Virus record (IMG/VR): IMGVR_UViG_3300031933_000215
Span: 62,001-126,000 of that record
Source: a virus
Strand: one strand, 5' to 3'
DNA: 64,000 nt
The notes under the pieces are model-generated. The model did not search any database, was not told the origin of the DNA, and saw nothing but the letters and a program-made list of their open reading frames with translations. The first letter of the stretch is position 1. Every line of letters starts with the position of its first letter. Shown here piece after piece: positions 16,662 to 25,977 of this stretch. The position numbers and the translations under genes are program-made.

Positions 16662-19559
16662 TTACTTGGTGTGTTTCATGAACCCGATGTCGATGTCGTC
16701 CTGTACCGTCAACAACTGGTTGGAGAGGATGGTCAACCGTTTACGCAGTGACATCCGAACCGCGTCGTCCTGTATGGTTACCACACTGAACTCGCCGTTC
16801 TTGTTCCCCAAACCACCCGCTTCGATGTTGATCACATCGTCACCGGCGTTGGCTTTCAGTCGGGCAATGATGTCCGACACTGCCACGGTCTTACGGCCCA
16901 ACATCTCGTTGACAATGGTTCGGGTGCTGCGACTGAGCGCGTCACGCAAACTGGCATTGCCAAACGCCGAGTCCCGGAGGTAGTAGTTCACGTAGAACTT
17001 CTGTTCCAACGGGATGGTGGTTTCGTCGCCGTCACGTACCAGGGCCAGCGTATCACCCAGGGTTACCGTTGGGTGCAGGTACAGTTCACTCTGTTCCAGC
17101 AGACGGTCTCGGATGGTGTCCAAATCGTTCCGCAGCCACCCGACGATCTGAAGCGGCACTTCTTCACGGTACGCCAAGGTCTGTTGTTCTTCAGCAAAGT
17201 AATACTTTCCGTCAAACAACAACAGGGTGAACTCCCGAAGAATCTTTCGGGGCGCAACCAGTTCCGGATGACCGTCACTACCCAAGACCACGTCGCCTTT
17301 GACGTGACGATAAACCACGTTACCGTCGCTGTCGTACTTGACGTCACCCACCGCGTGTTCCACCTCGTACGTGATGTTGCCATCGGCGTCCTGACCCAGA
17401 ATCAACTGGCCGTTCTCATCACGTTTGTAGACAGTTTGCTGGTAAGTGTACGGTACGTTGCTGTTGTAACGCTTGTAGCTGGCCTCGCTGATCAAGCTTC
17501 GGTTCCGACGCCACAATCCAGACAGGTCATAGCCCAAACGCAAACGCAGACGTTCACGGCCGACGACCATGAAGTTTTCCGGCAGTAGGTGAGTCTGCAC
17601 CAACGCGTCCAACTCACCGTGTTGGTAGCCTACGGTGGCGCGACTGCTGGCAATGAAGCTGATGTCGAAGTCGGCTTCCAGTGGGACAAAGAACTCATTC
17701 TGGACTTCGTTGTACATGGTGAAGTTCTCAGTACGCAACTCACCCCGTTCATTGATGTCGTAATTGGTTTCGATGTCAAACTGGTAAACCCGCTCGTCAC
17801 CATCCTTACCTACCAGCGTCCCGTTCAAGCTGGCGTAGTTGTTCTCACCTCCCGGCCGGTAACCCAACTGAATGTGGACCTTATCATCCTTGATTTCTTT
17901 GAACTGGTCACTGGAGACCAATTTCACCAACAGCCGGTAACCGGTTGCCGTGCGTTCCAGTCGGTGTTGATCCACTGAGACCTGCATTGCCGAGGTTTCG
18001 TTTTCACCGACAAACACCTTGCGAAGCACTTCGGGCTGGTCCAGGTAATACGGGCGCACGTCGAACCGTTCGTCGGTAGCTTCCAGAACGTAATGGAACG
18101 GGGTATAGAGGAACCGCCGCTCGTTGATCTGACGGGTTTTGATATCGCCCTGAACGGTGTTCAGCTGGTTCAGATCGTAGTCCGAGACCACCGACACCAC
18201 CCCGTCCTTGTACTCGTACAGCAGGTCGGGCGTCAGCGTGATGCGTTGGCCGTTGTCGTACACGTACTGAGACTTGCCCAGTTGTTCCAGGGTTTGCTGA
18301 ACCTGACCCATGGTGCAGCCAATCGCACTGGCGGTGAGGTTGTTGTTCGTAGTCGGCAAATTACGCGACGCCAGGAACTGTCGGTTGGTGATGTTGTCGA
18401 TGTTGGTCACGACCGAGAACCCAAGCGTTTGCAGTTCGGTCTCCAGCTGCGCGTGTGTGATGGGCACACGCATACCACCAAGGCTGTTATTGATCACCCG
18501 GTCACGCAGGGTTTCGAAACTCACCGCCGGACTGCCACCACTGAACCGTTCCGGGCTGATCGCCTGCAGTCGGTTAAACGTGTGCAGCGGTGCGGTGAAC
18601 CGATCATCGTTGTCCAACTCACTCATCTGCATGACAAACTGACTGGCTTGGTAACTACCCAGGTCCATCTCCAGTCGACCCTTGGTCGTGTAGATATCGA
18701 CTCGAACCTCACCGTCGATACTGCCAGTGGTGTTGTAAATCAACGGCAGTTTCACTTTTAGTGTGTTACCAACGACCTGTAGTACCGCCGTCAACTGCGT
18801 GGGATCGTACACCTGTTCAGTGTGGGTCGTTTTGATTTCCTGCCAGGTTCCGTCGTCTTGCGAGACATACACCCGGGCGTAATAGAACGAGTCTTGGAAA
18901 CTGTATTCGGAGGAGTACCCCGATGTGGCGTTGAGCGTTTCGGTGAACGTTTCGATTTTGAATTGCCCCACCGGCACGCGGAGCACCAGCAGCTCATCGC
19001 GGTCGATGTTAACCACGTCCCAATCCACGATGTTCGATTCCAACGTTTGCACCGGAGATGGCCGATCGACGTCGTACACAATTTGCAGACCACCATGGGA
19101 CATCACCCGCAGTTCGATGGGGTACTGCATGGTGAACGTCGTTTCGGCAACGGTAAAGCTGGTGGCGCGTGGGATGGTCAGTTTCCGAACACCGTGACCC
19201 ACACCGGTCGTGACGGCCTTGGCCATCACTTCGGCTTTACTCAGGTAAATCTCAAAGGTGGTCCAAGCCGGGCTGGCAAACCGCCCGAGGTAATCGACGT
19301 CGGCCATGTGCAGGTACAGCTCGTCAGGGGTCAGCGCCATGCTCGGGTAAATGCGACGCAGCAATGCCTCGCCCTCGGTAATGGCCATGCTGGTATTCAA
19401 GATGCCGGCTTCCATCAAAAATGGAAACGGACTGCTGGCGTCAGGAACGTCGTAATCGCCCTGACCACTCAGCTGCGATTCAAGCTCTCCATAAACAACG
19501 TCCTGCATCAAACTGGGGTTGAAGCGAACGTCCTGAAGACGCTTCTTAAAATCACTCAT
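16662..19559 (-). CDS. Putative baseplate wedge-like virion protein, 965 aa
   Basis: Large protein, start ATG 19559 with AAGGA upstream. The N-terminus (KKRLQDVRFNPSLMQDVV, then TEGEALLRRIYPSMALTPDELYLHM) leads into an extended beta-rich body with many short Val/Thr strands and two repeats of GKYYF or GNVVYRH type. The order, N-terminal helices plus a large beta-rich region, resembles T4 gp6/baseplate-J-type wedge proteins, but no diagnostic residue is visible, so the call rests on size, composition and position beside another structural gene. Transcribed with the gene at 19587. Confidence 0.4.
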   Translation of the reverse strand: MSDFKKRLQDVRFNPSLMQDVVYGELESQLSGQGDYDVPDASSPFPFLMEAGILNTSMAITEGEALLRRIYPSMALTPDELYLHMADVDYLGRFASPAWTTFEIYLSKAEVMAKAVTTGVGHGVRKLTIPRATSFTVAETTFTMQYPIELRVMSHGGLQIVYDVDRPSPVQTLESNIVDWDVVNIDRDELLVLRVPVGQFKIETFTETLNATSGYSSEYSFQDSFYYARVYVSQDDGTWQEIKTTHTEQVYDPTQLTAVLQVVGNTLKVKLPLIYNTTGSIDGEVRVDIYTTKGRLEMDLGSYQASQFVMQMSELDNDDRFTAPLHTFNRLQAISPERFSGGSPAVSFETLRDRVINNSLGGMRVPITHAQLETELQTLGFSVVTNIDNITNRQFLASRNLPTTNNNLTASAIGCTMGQVQQTLEQLGKSQYVYDNGQRITLTPDLLYEYKDGVVSVVSDYDLNQLNTVQGDIKTRQINERRFLYTPFHYVLEATDERFDVRPYYLDQPEVLRKVFVGENETSAMQVSVDQHRLERTATGYRLLVKLVSSDQFKEIKDDKVHIQLGYRPGGENNYASLNGTLVGKDGDERVYQFDIETNYDINERGELRTENFTMYNEVQNEFFVPLEADFDISFIASSRATVGYQHGELDALVQTHLLPENFMVVGRERLRLRLGYDLSGLWRRNRSLISEASYKRYNSNVPYTYQQTVYKRDENGQLILGQDADGNITYEVEHAVGDVKYDSDGNVVYRHVKGDVVLGSDGHPELVAPRKILREFTLLLFDGKYYFAEEQQTLAYREEVPLQIVGWLRNDLDTIRDRLLEQSELYLHPTVTLGDTLALVRDGDETTIPLEQKFYVNYYLRDSAFGNASLRDALSRSTRTIVNEMLGRKTVAVSDIIARLKANAGDDVINIEAGGLGNKNGEFSVVTIQDDAVRMSLRKRLTILSNQLLTVQDDIDIGFMKHTK

Positions 19560-19586
19560 CGGAACGGTCCTTTTGGTTTAATGTGC

Positions 19587-20627
19587 TCAGTCTCGTGGAA
19601 TCGTGCTATTGCGAATGATGTTGTCGCGTTCGTCTTCGTACACGTGTTTAAACACCCACCATTCGAGTTCCATGGTCATCTCGTTAATCCGGGGATACGC
19701 GTGGTAATTGAAGAACTCTTTCTCAAACGGGGAGAGCTTGTGCATCTTTTCCTCTCGGAGCTCTTCTCGCATGTTTGGGTTGCGCATTTCACCCAAGGTG
19801 TTGAACTCGTAAATCAAAATGTGATCGTAATAGGTGAAGCCCATGCATTGGAAGGACATGGAAATCTGATCGTTCACGGTGGTAAACGGTGACTCCGCCC
19901 CATCCCCTTCGAAGTTGAAGATGTTACCGATGGGGGCCACCACGGGGAACGACGCACCGGTGGCACCGATGCGTGTCACGTACGTTCGCGATTTGTCCAT
20001 GATCAAACGGTAGATCCGGGTCTGGTAATCGATCTCATTGTTCATGACCATTTCCGGGTAGGGCATGATCCGACCTTCGTACACCAGCCCCATATACCAA
20101 CCCCACATCAAAAACATGAATGATATAGGGTCTCCCAAGATATTGCGGAAATTCGCTTGCAGGCTATACACCTCGTAGTTGTAAGGAACATCGTCAATGT
20201 ACGAGTAGGATTCCCGGTACAAACCTGGCGCCGTGCTCTGAGTTTGCAGGGTAAAATCCGGCCAGCCGGACAGCGACACCAAGTTGTTGGACAACAGTGG
20301 AATGAATGGATTCATGTTATCCACGCCGGGGGATTCGATCCCTTCTTTCTCCAACCACGGGTCCAGGTACAAACGGATCATCCGTTGGACACTGTATCGG
20401 TTTTCCTGTAAGAGGTTTGACAGTACTCGGTCCACCACCAAGTTATCGTATGACATATTCATGGCAGGTCGAGTGAAGAACGTGTACCCGTGGTTCTCGG
20501 TATTGCCTGGAATCGGGGCATTACGTCCGACAATGTTCAGACCGTAAAACGAATTGGATATGGACTGATCCATGGGCATCTGCCCAATGTTTCGAGTTAT
20601 CCGCGATATGTAATCATCAACTGCCAT
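19587..20627 (-). CDS. Putative virion structural protein, 346 aa
   Basis: ATG 20627 with GGAG upstream. Aromatic- and Asn/Tyr-rich sequence with short strands and helices; one hydrophobic stretch (residues about 160-180, MFLMWGWYMGLVY) may be buried or membrane-contacting. First gene of a two-gene leftward unit with the 965-residue baseplate-like protein, 27 nt apart. Probably tail or baseplate; no family recognised. Confidence 0.5.
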   Translation of the reverse strand: MAVDDYISRITRNIGQMPMDQSISNSFYGLNIVGRNAPIPGNTENHGYTFFTRPAMNMSYDNLVVDRVLSNLLQENRYSVQRMIRLYLDPWLEKEGIESPGVDNMNPFIPLLSNNLVSLSGWPDFTLQTQSTAPGLYRESYSYIDDVPYNYEVYSLQANFRNILGDPISFMFLMWGWYMGLVYEGRIMPYPEMVMNNEIDYQTRIYRLIMDKSRTYVTRIGATGASFPVVAPIGNIFNFEGDGAESPFTTVNDQISMSFQCMGFTYYDHILIYEFNTLGEMRNPNMREELREEKMHKLSPFEKEFFNYHAYPRINEMTMELEWWVFKHVYEDERDNIIRNSTIPRD

Positions 20628-20663
20628 ACATGCTCCAGAAACTTTAGAAAAGGAAGTGTTACC
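20628..20663. promoter_or_regulatory. Compact divergent start region
   Basis: Only 36 nt separate two divergent start codons, so each gene's ribosome site lies in this stretch (GGAG for the leftward gene, AAGGAAG for the rightward). Any promoter must overlap the opposite gene. Confidence 0.4.
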
Positions 20664-21809
20664 ATGCCTATAATGACACCAGCTGCCGTCACTGCTGCAG
20701 TAACCGGTGCAGCAGTAAAACTCGGCAGTACGCTGCTGGGAAAACTTGCCAAAGCTGTGACTAAAGGACAGAAAGTATCATCGCTGTCCGACCTGGCTCG
20801 TCCTGCGCGAGTCGAGCCTTTGGTGATCATTGACAAACCATTGGCCGAACAACCGTACATGGAAGACGTCATGAAGATGGCTCTCACCACGTTTGCAGGT
20901 TATTACATGCAGGCGGTGGCCATGGTACTGAACGTTGGACGTGTTGAAACACTGAAAGTTCTTGACTCGTTGAACCCCCACCGCAGCCAGGGGGACCTCG
21001 GTGACGTGAAGAATGCGGTGTGGTCAAAAGAGAGTTACGCGCAGGGTCTTCCATCGATGGAATCGTTTAACCAGCCCATGGAAAAGAACTTGATCGTTTC
21101 TATGGAGGCCGGTGAGGTTGATCGTAGCGACCAGAGCCTGGCCGTAACCGACGAATCGGTTAAGAAACTGTACGAGGTAGAAAACCTGGCGGTTGGTAAA
21201 TTGATCAACGTTGAACTCAAGGATGGTGAGAACCAAGCCAAAATGCCGATCCTGCTGCGTCTGATCCCCACGAAGGTGGCCCCGCAGGTATTGACTCATA
21301 TCTTTACCGCAACCGCTAAAAATTCCACGTGGAAAGAACGCTATCACCTGTGGCGTGCCGGTCAAATCCGTCTGGTGCGGGACCTGATTTTCTCGGTTGA
21401 TCTGATCGATGAGCATCGTAAGGCGTTGGTGAACGACACCAGCAACGTTTACATGACCATGAACGATCGTCGTCGCAACAACAGCATGAAGGCGGCTTAT
21501 ACCGACGTGCCCAGCATGGCGGACGCTTCCAACATTGCGGTGATCTCCAAGGAAACCGCCAAGGACATTGGTCGGGCCATGCACGGCAAGATCGAGAGCG
21601 CGAAGGTTCGGAAGAAACTGTTCGACGCATCTTACCTCATCCTGTTGGTCGTGGTTGACGAACAATGGGAACGGGTGACCGTGTACCATCGTGGCCTGGA
21701 GATGCCGACCGAAATGAGCTTCCGGGAAATCAAAGCTCAGGAAAAAGGCAAAGGTCCGGACATCACCGAGATCCTCAAAGCCTACCAGCTCGGCTCCACA
21801 CCCATTTAA
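20664..21809 (+). CDS. Putative virion protein, 381 aa
   Basis: ATG 20664 preferred because AAGGAAG precedes it; the frame is open upstream over the divergent gene. Ala/Gly/Thr-rich amphipathic N-terminus (about residues 1-30) that could contact membrane, then S-rich linker sites SMESF and SMEAG near residues 130-150 that fit S-x-E processing. The C-terminal domain has hydrophobic strands such as ASYLILLVVVDEQW. Lies among head genes; no specific family recognised. Confidence 0.5.
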   Translation: MPIMTPAAVTAAVTGAAVKLGSTLLGKLAKAVTKGQKVSSLSDLARPARVEPLVIIDKPLAEQPYMEDVMKMALTTFAGYYMQAVAMVLNVGRVETLKVLDSLNPHRSQGDLGDVKNAVWSKESYAQGLPSMESFNQPMEKNLIVSMEAGEVDRSDQSLAVTDESVKKLYEVENLAVGKLINVELKDGENQAKMPILLRLIPTKVAPQVLTHIFTATAKNSTWKERYHLWRAGQIRLVRDLIFSVDLIDEHRKALVNDTSNVYMTMNDRRRNNSMKAAYTDVPSMADASNIAVISKETAKDIGRAMHGKIESAKVRKKLFDASYLILLVVVDEQWERVTVYHRGLEMPTEMSFREIKAQEKGKGPDITEILKAYQLGSTPI

Positions 21810-21875
21810 CTTCGAATGGTGGGCACGCCCCACCGTTCCTTTCATTTTTTGTCGCAACGTCGTGAGGTTTCCTTC

Positions 21876-22772
21876 ATGAACATTTTGAACTATGTGCGGT
21901 CGCTGGCGCCAGTATACGAGCGCAAGGAACTGCTTTCCACGGTGAGCCAACTCCAGGAAGAACTTCGGGACTACACCCTGCCGGTAGCCCGAGACATCCA
22001 GGAAGTCTTTGCCGACCAAACCCTGAAGTCTCGTTACGCTGGGGAACTGACCAAGGCCCTGCGTAAGCGGATCATGTTTCAGGGCAATGGCATTGATATC
22101 CTGATCCAGTCGCTGGAGCAGTTGGACAACAACATCCCGCTGATCGAGAAAGAAATCAAACGTCTGTTCTCGTTCCAGTTCACGCCGGAGAAACTGACGT
22201 ACAACCGCGCCAACCTGATGCGGTACATTGAGTCCGCCAGCTTCTACGTAAGGTACTTCCGCAAAATGTCCCTACGGTTGGTGGCCGAAGAAGCCCTGGC
22301 CCGTGGCAGTGCTACCCCGATGAGCTGGGCCCGTGCTGAGCGGGAGTGGTTGGACGAAGGCCTGCGCAGTTTTGTAGGTCTGTACAAGTCCATTGCCCAA
22401 TCCGAAAGCAACCTCAAGCAAATGCTGGCGAAAACCTCCAGTGCTGAGATTGACGAAGAAACGCATGAAATGGCCGAGAAGTCCATTGGTCTGAGCAAAC
22501 TCGACCCGATGAGCTTCAGTCAATTCGCACCGAATCGCAACCCACTGTTCTCCCTGGGCAAAGCCATGGCCGAGATGAAGGTCAAGCGGTTCCAGGCCAG
22601 TAAGGAAGAGCATCAGGCTCTGCAATTGCGCCTGCAAGAAATGCGGGAGATGGAACAGGAAGGTAAAACCAACCCGAAACTCCAGAAGCTGATCAAGCAC
22701 ACCGAACAGCGGATCGAGCAGTTGGATTACCGGATCACCAAGATCGAAGAAGAAAACCAGATGGATTATTAA
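21876..22772 (+). CDS. Hypothetical virion-associated protein, 298 aa, coiled-coil C-terminus
   Basis: ATG 21876 with GTGAGG upstream. Helical throughout; the last 70 residues (from about 230) have strong heptad character rich in Glu, Gln and Lys, indicating a coiled coil and oligomer formation. No membrane segment. Ends 10 nt before the next gene, whose ribosome site AAGGAG overlaps the stop region, so they form an operon. Function not recognised. Confidence 0.6.
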   Translation: MNILNYVRSLAPVYERKELLSTVSQLQEELRDYTLPVARDIQEVFADQTLKSRYAGELTKALRKRIMFQGNGIDILIQSLEQLDNNIPLIEKEIKRLFSFQFTPEKLTYNRANLMRYIESASFYVRYFRKMSLRLVAEEALARGSATPMSWARAEREWLDEGLRSFVGLYKSIAQSESNLKQMLAKTSSAEIDEETHEMAEKSIGLSKLDPMSFSQFAPNRNPLFSLGKAMAEMKVKRFQASKEEHQALQLRLQEMREMEQEGKTNPKLQKLIKHTEQRIEQLDYRITKIEEENQMDY

Positions 22773-22782
22773 GGAGACCACC

Positions 22783-23316
22783 ATGGCAATGCCAAATCGT
22801 GTGAAGGTCTTCCCACGAGGCTACAGCGGTGGTCAATCCACACGCCCGGACAAACACAAGAACCGTTCGGGCGATGAGGAAATCAACGCACTGTGGGAAA
22901 AGTACAACGAGCCGGTGAACCAGTCCACGGCTTGGTCGTTCCGCAAGCAGGTCATCCAGGCCGCGAAACGGTTGCTGGGCGGTCGCCCCAACTGGTTCAT
23001 GGCACAGGATCACAACCCGCTGTTGTTTGAGTACAACTATCAGTTCGTCATCGACACCCTGCGGTTCATCGCTACCGGTAAACGTCGCGTCAGCATTCAC
23101 GCGTGGCCCGACCTGGTAACGAACTACCCCGAGGGTGAACTCAGCGACGTCAGCACCCGGCATGACGTCGCGGACCTTTTTGAGTCCTACGCCATGTCCA
23201 CGTCGGTGGATCGTTTGATTCAGTTGTGGTGTCAACGGCACGGCGGGTTCGACGACATGATATGTACCTTGTATATCCTCTTCGGGGATATCCCGTTGAA
23301 AATCGAAAACCGCTGA
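22783..23316 (+). CDS. Hypothetical protein, 177 aa
   Basis: AAGGAGACCACC ribosome site just before ATG 22783. Basic, Gly/Arg-rich N-terminal 35 residues, then a compact mixed domain with several Trp and Tyr. Sits between a coiled-coil protein and an internal head protein, suggesting a virion role. No known motif. Confidence 0.65.
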   Translation: MAMPNRVKVFPRGYSGGQSTRPDKHKNRSGDEEINALWEKYNEPVNQSTAWSFRKQVIQAAKRLLGGRPNWFMAQDHNPLLFEYNYQFVIDTLRFIATGKRRVSIHAWPDLVTNYPEGELSDVSTRHDVADLFESYAMSTSVDRLIQLWCQRHGGFDDMICTLYILFGDIPLKIENR

Positions 23317-23357
23317 TCCGGTTATCCCTTTCTACCCAGCACATGGAGTAATAACAC

Positions 23358-24737
23358 ATGTCTAAAGCACATCTTAAAGAATTCCTGGCTCAGTCCGGTG
23401 CCCTGAGCACAGGAATGGAAGAGTTCAGCGATGGCGAACAGAAACTGGACGTTGTGACTTCCAGCGAACCCAGTGTGGATCACGAAGTCGCTGAAATGGT
23501 GGAGTCCAAGATCGAACAGGACGAAATCAGCCGCGACACCGATACCCTGGTTGAAGCTCAGGAATCCCTCGAAGCCTACATGGACCTATTGTCCGAAGGC
23601 ATGGAAAACGGTGGCATCTCTGCTCAGTCCGCCGCGTTCATGCGCTTGGGCATGGAGCGGTTCGAAGAAATGTTCGGTCTGGAGCAGCCCCTGACCCCGT
23701 CCGTGGAAGCCTTCGGCGGCAGCGCCTCTCAGATGCATTCTACGACCGTTTCCCTGGAAGCCCTGTCTGACACACTGAAGAAGGGTTGGGAGGCGCTCAA
23801 GCGTGCCCTGAACGCTCTGATCAAAGCCGTGCAGGACGTTTACGCCAAAGCCACCAAGGCCAGCGCCAAACTCGAAGACCGCGCTTCCAAGATTCGCAGC
23901 GCCGCCAGTGGCCTGGCCGGTAAGAAGCCGTCCAGCGACACCATCGAAATCAAAGGCGCCAAGCGTCTGTTCGCCGACGGCGAGTGGGTTGGTGAGAACG
24001 TGGACCTGGTTCGCGGTCTGATGGAAATGATGTCCAAGAAGTACCCCGAAGCGGTACTGCGTTACGTCAACGACGTGGCCAACGCGGTGTCCAAGTTCGA
24101 CCCCACCGCTGAGAACGCCGACGCTCAGATCCAAACCATCCTGGATTTGGACGGCGTGTTCAATCAGTTCCCGGGTAGCAACATCCCATCCAACGACACC
24201 CGTTTCGGTGGCAAGGTTGACGCCAAGCGCACCAAGATCATGCCGGGTAACCAGGCCCTGTACATCGCTCGTCCCAACCTGACCGAGAAGGGTGACCTGG
24301 AAGGCCTGAAGAGCCTGAATGGTAAGCTGATCGTGGCGCTGATGGAAGCACCGGATGCGAAGAAAGCACCGGAGTCCTACGAACTGAAAGTGGGCAAGCC
24401 CCTGGACCTGGTTCAGAGCGCCTCCAAGATCGCCTCCTGTGCGGCCCTCATCGGTAAGATGGGTAAAGACCGTGAGAAGATCGACAAGGCCATTGACGAG
24501 CTGCTCAAAGCCGGCGATGCTCTGAAAGAGAAAGCCGACAAGGCCGAACTCAACGAAGAGCAGAAGAAGACTGTCAATGCCATGCTGCGCGGTCTGGTGG
24601 CGGTTCAGAAGCTCCTGGGTACTGGCCTGAACGGTGCGGTGTCTTACGGTGTCTCTACGCTCAACGCTCAGTTGACTGTGGTTGAACGTCAAATCGCGGC
24701 GTACGGTGAGAGCAAGTCCGACGACGACGGTGAGTAA
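23358..24737 (+). CDS. Putative internal head protein, 459 aa
   Basis: Acidic N-terminal propeptide-like region of about 125 residues (with SLEAYMDLLSEGM and SVEAFGGSA), then STTVSLEAL at about 130-138 and an amphipathic Lys/Ala-rich helix (LKKGWEALKRALNALIKAV). The body is Lys-rich and helical. Codon use is strongly biased to CTG, GCC, AAG and GAC, as expected of an abundant protein. SLE or VSLE is the likely head-protease site. Architecture is shared with proteins at 14140, 15375, 24800, 25978 and 27385. Confidence 0.6.
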   Translation: MSKAHLKEFLAQSGALSTGMEEFSDGEQKLDVVTSSEPSVDHEVAEMVESKIEQDEISRDTDTLVEAQESLEAYMDLLSEGMENGGISAQSAAFMRLGMERFEEMFGLEQPLTPSVEAFGGSASQMHSTTVSLEALSDTLKKGWEALKRALNALIKAVQDVYAKATKASAKLEDRASKIRSAASGLAGKKPSSDTIEIKGAKRLFADGEWVGENVDLVRGLMEMMSKKYPEAVLRYVNDVANAVSKFDPTAENADAQIQTILDLDGVFNQFPGSNIPSNDTRFGGKVDAKRTKIMPGNQALYIARPNLTEKGDLEGLKSLNGKLIVALMEAPDAKKAPESYELKVGKPLDLVQSASKIASCAALIGKMGKDREKIDKAIDELLKAGDALKEKADKAELNEEQKKTVNAMLRGLVAVQKLLGTGLNGAVSYGVSTLNAQLTVVERQIAAYGESKSDDDGE

Positions 24738-24757
24738 ACACCTTTCGACCATCACAC

Positions 24758-24786
24758 AAAAGGAGCCCTTTGGGGCTCCTTTTATT
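24758..24786 (+). terminator. Rho-independent terminator
   Basis: AAAAGGAGCCC (24758-24768) pairs the GGGCTCCTTTT that follows, then TTTTATTTT. It closes the transcript of the abundant head protein. Here the tail reads TATTTTG rather than TATGNCG. Confidence 0.8.
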
Positions 24787-24799
24787 TTGGAGTACGATC

Positions 24800-25963
24800 A
24801 TGGGTAGACTTAAAGAATTCTTCCATGACCAGATCGAAACCGAGGTTGAGGCCGGGGATGCACCGCAGACCGAACCTGAATGGCTGGCGGAACAGTTGGA
24901 AGGGGATACCGACGAGGTCCAAAAAGCGTTGATGTTGATGGACGGTACTGAAACCTTCTCGATACCGGAACCGGACATGGACGAGGGCTACCTACTTCCA
25001 CGTGTGTCAACGGAAGGGTTTGGGGAACGCTTGGATCAGATCTGGCGAACCATTCAGCGGTTCATTCGGTACTTGGTGGAATCTTTCACCAACGATAACA
25101 AGGCTGCATTGGTGGCTTGTCGCGTACTGTCCTTCCAAGCGGAAAACCTGAAGATGGAAGCCCGGGGGGCGTTGATGAAACCCAGACGCAAAAACGATCG
25201 TTTGGTGATTCAGTCCCACATCACGGCACTGTCGGTCTTTTATCGTCCACCGGGTAAAATCGGTGACATCATTGCCGGTATGAAAACGTTGGAGTCCATA
25301 CTGAACGATTACTACAGTTACGTGGACCGTACCCTGACCCCCGGACTGGGACGCATCACCACCATGGTGCGCAGCATTGACCCAACCGCCGAAAGCTTCC
25401 AAGAGGACGCCCTGCGGATCGGTCAGGAACTTCAACGACTGTCGCCGACCACGGTACTGAATCGGTACATGGAAGGCAACAACCCGAAAAACCTATTGGG
25501 TCCGCACATTCTGGGGAACCAACGGTTAGCGGGTGTGGGGGTGCCCAACAACCCAACGTTGAATGAGATCACACAGAGTCGTCTGACGCTGCGTCATTCG
25601 GAGCTCACCCCACGTCGGATGCCGAATCAGATCTACTTGCCCCGGTTTAACATGCTGAACACGGATCAGTGCATCGATCAGGTTCTGCGTATGACCAAAA
25701 CGATCAAGGCAACCCTGGAGGGTAGTGCCGCCGCCAAACGCGAACGGGCATTGAGCGACCTGACCACGGCGGTGAATCGGTTTGTCGAACGGGCAGGTGA
25801 GTTGGAAGACGGTCAACGGCAGGAGAAAGAAGACGCTCAGGCCATTGCTCAGATGGTTCGGGTGGCCGGTCAGTGGATGCATAACCCCTACCACGGTTTA
25901 ACAACGAACGCACTGCGCTCCATGCGCGGGGCAATCATGGTTTGTCGTAAAAACATTGAATGA
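24800..25963 (+). CDS. Putative internal head protein, 387 aa
   Basis: ATG 24800 chosen for the TTGGAG upstream; the frame opens at 24770 inside the terminator. Acidic N-terminal 75 residues, then RVSTEGFGERLDQIWRTIQRFIRYLVE, a VS-x-EG site followed by an amphipathic helix as in the other head proteins. C-terminal region helical, Arg-rich, with Met-rich turns. Stop TGA overlaps the GAGGAG ribosome site of the next gene. Confidence 0.55.
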   Translation: MGRLKEFFHDQIETEVEAGDAPQTEPEWLAEQLEGDTDEVQKALMLMDGTETFSIPEPDMDEGYLLPRVSTEGFGERLDQIWRTIQRFIRYLVESFTNDNKAALVACRVLSFQAENLKMEARGALMKPRRKNDRLVIQSHITALSVFYRPPGKIGDIIAGMKTLESILNDYYSYVDRTLTPGLGRITTMVRSIDPTAESFQEDALRIGQELQRLSPTTVLNRYMEGNNPKNLLGPHILGNQRLAGVGVPNNPTLNEITQSRLTLRHSELTPRRMPNQIYLPRFNMLNTDQCIDQVLRMTKTIKATLEGSAAAKRERALSDLTTAVNRFVERAGELEDGQRQEKEDAQAIAQMVRVAGQWMHNPYHGLTTNALRSMRGAIMVCRKNIE

Positions 25964-25977
25964 GGAGTAACCTTGCC

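Noticed and set aside
18093-19892. Several long + strand frames over the baseplate-like genes
   Set aside because: They oppose genes with clear starts, ribosome sites and plausible protein sequence.
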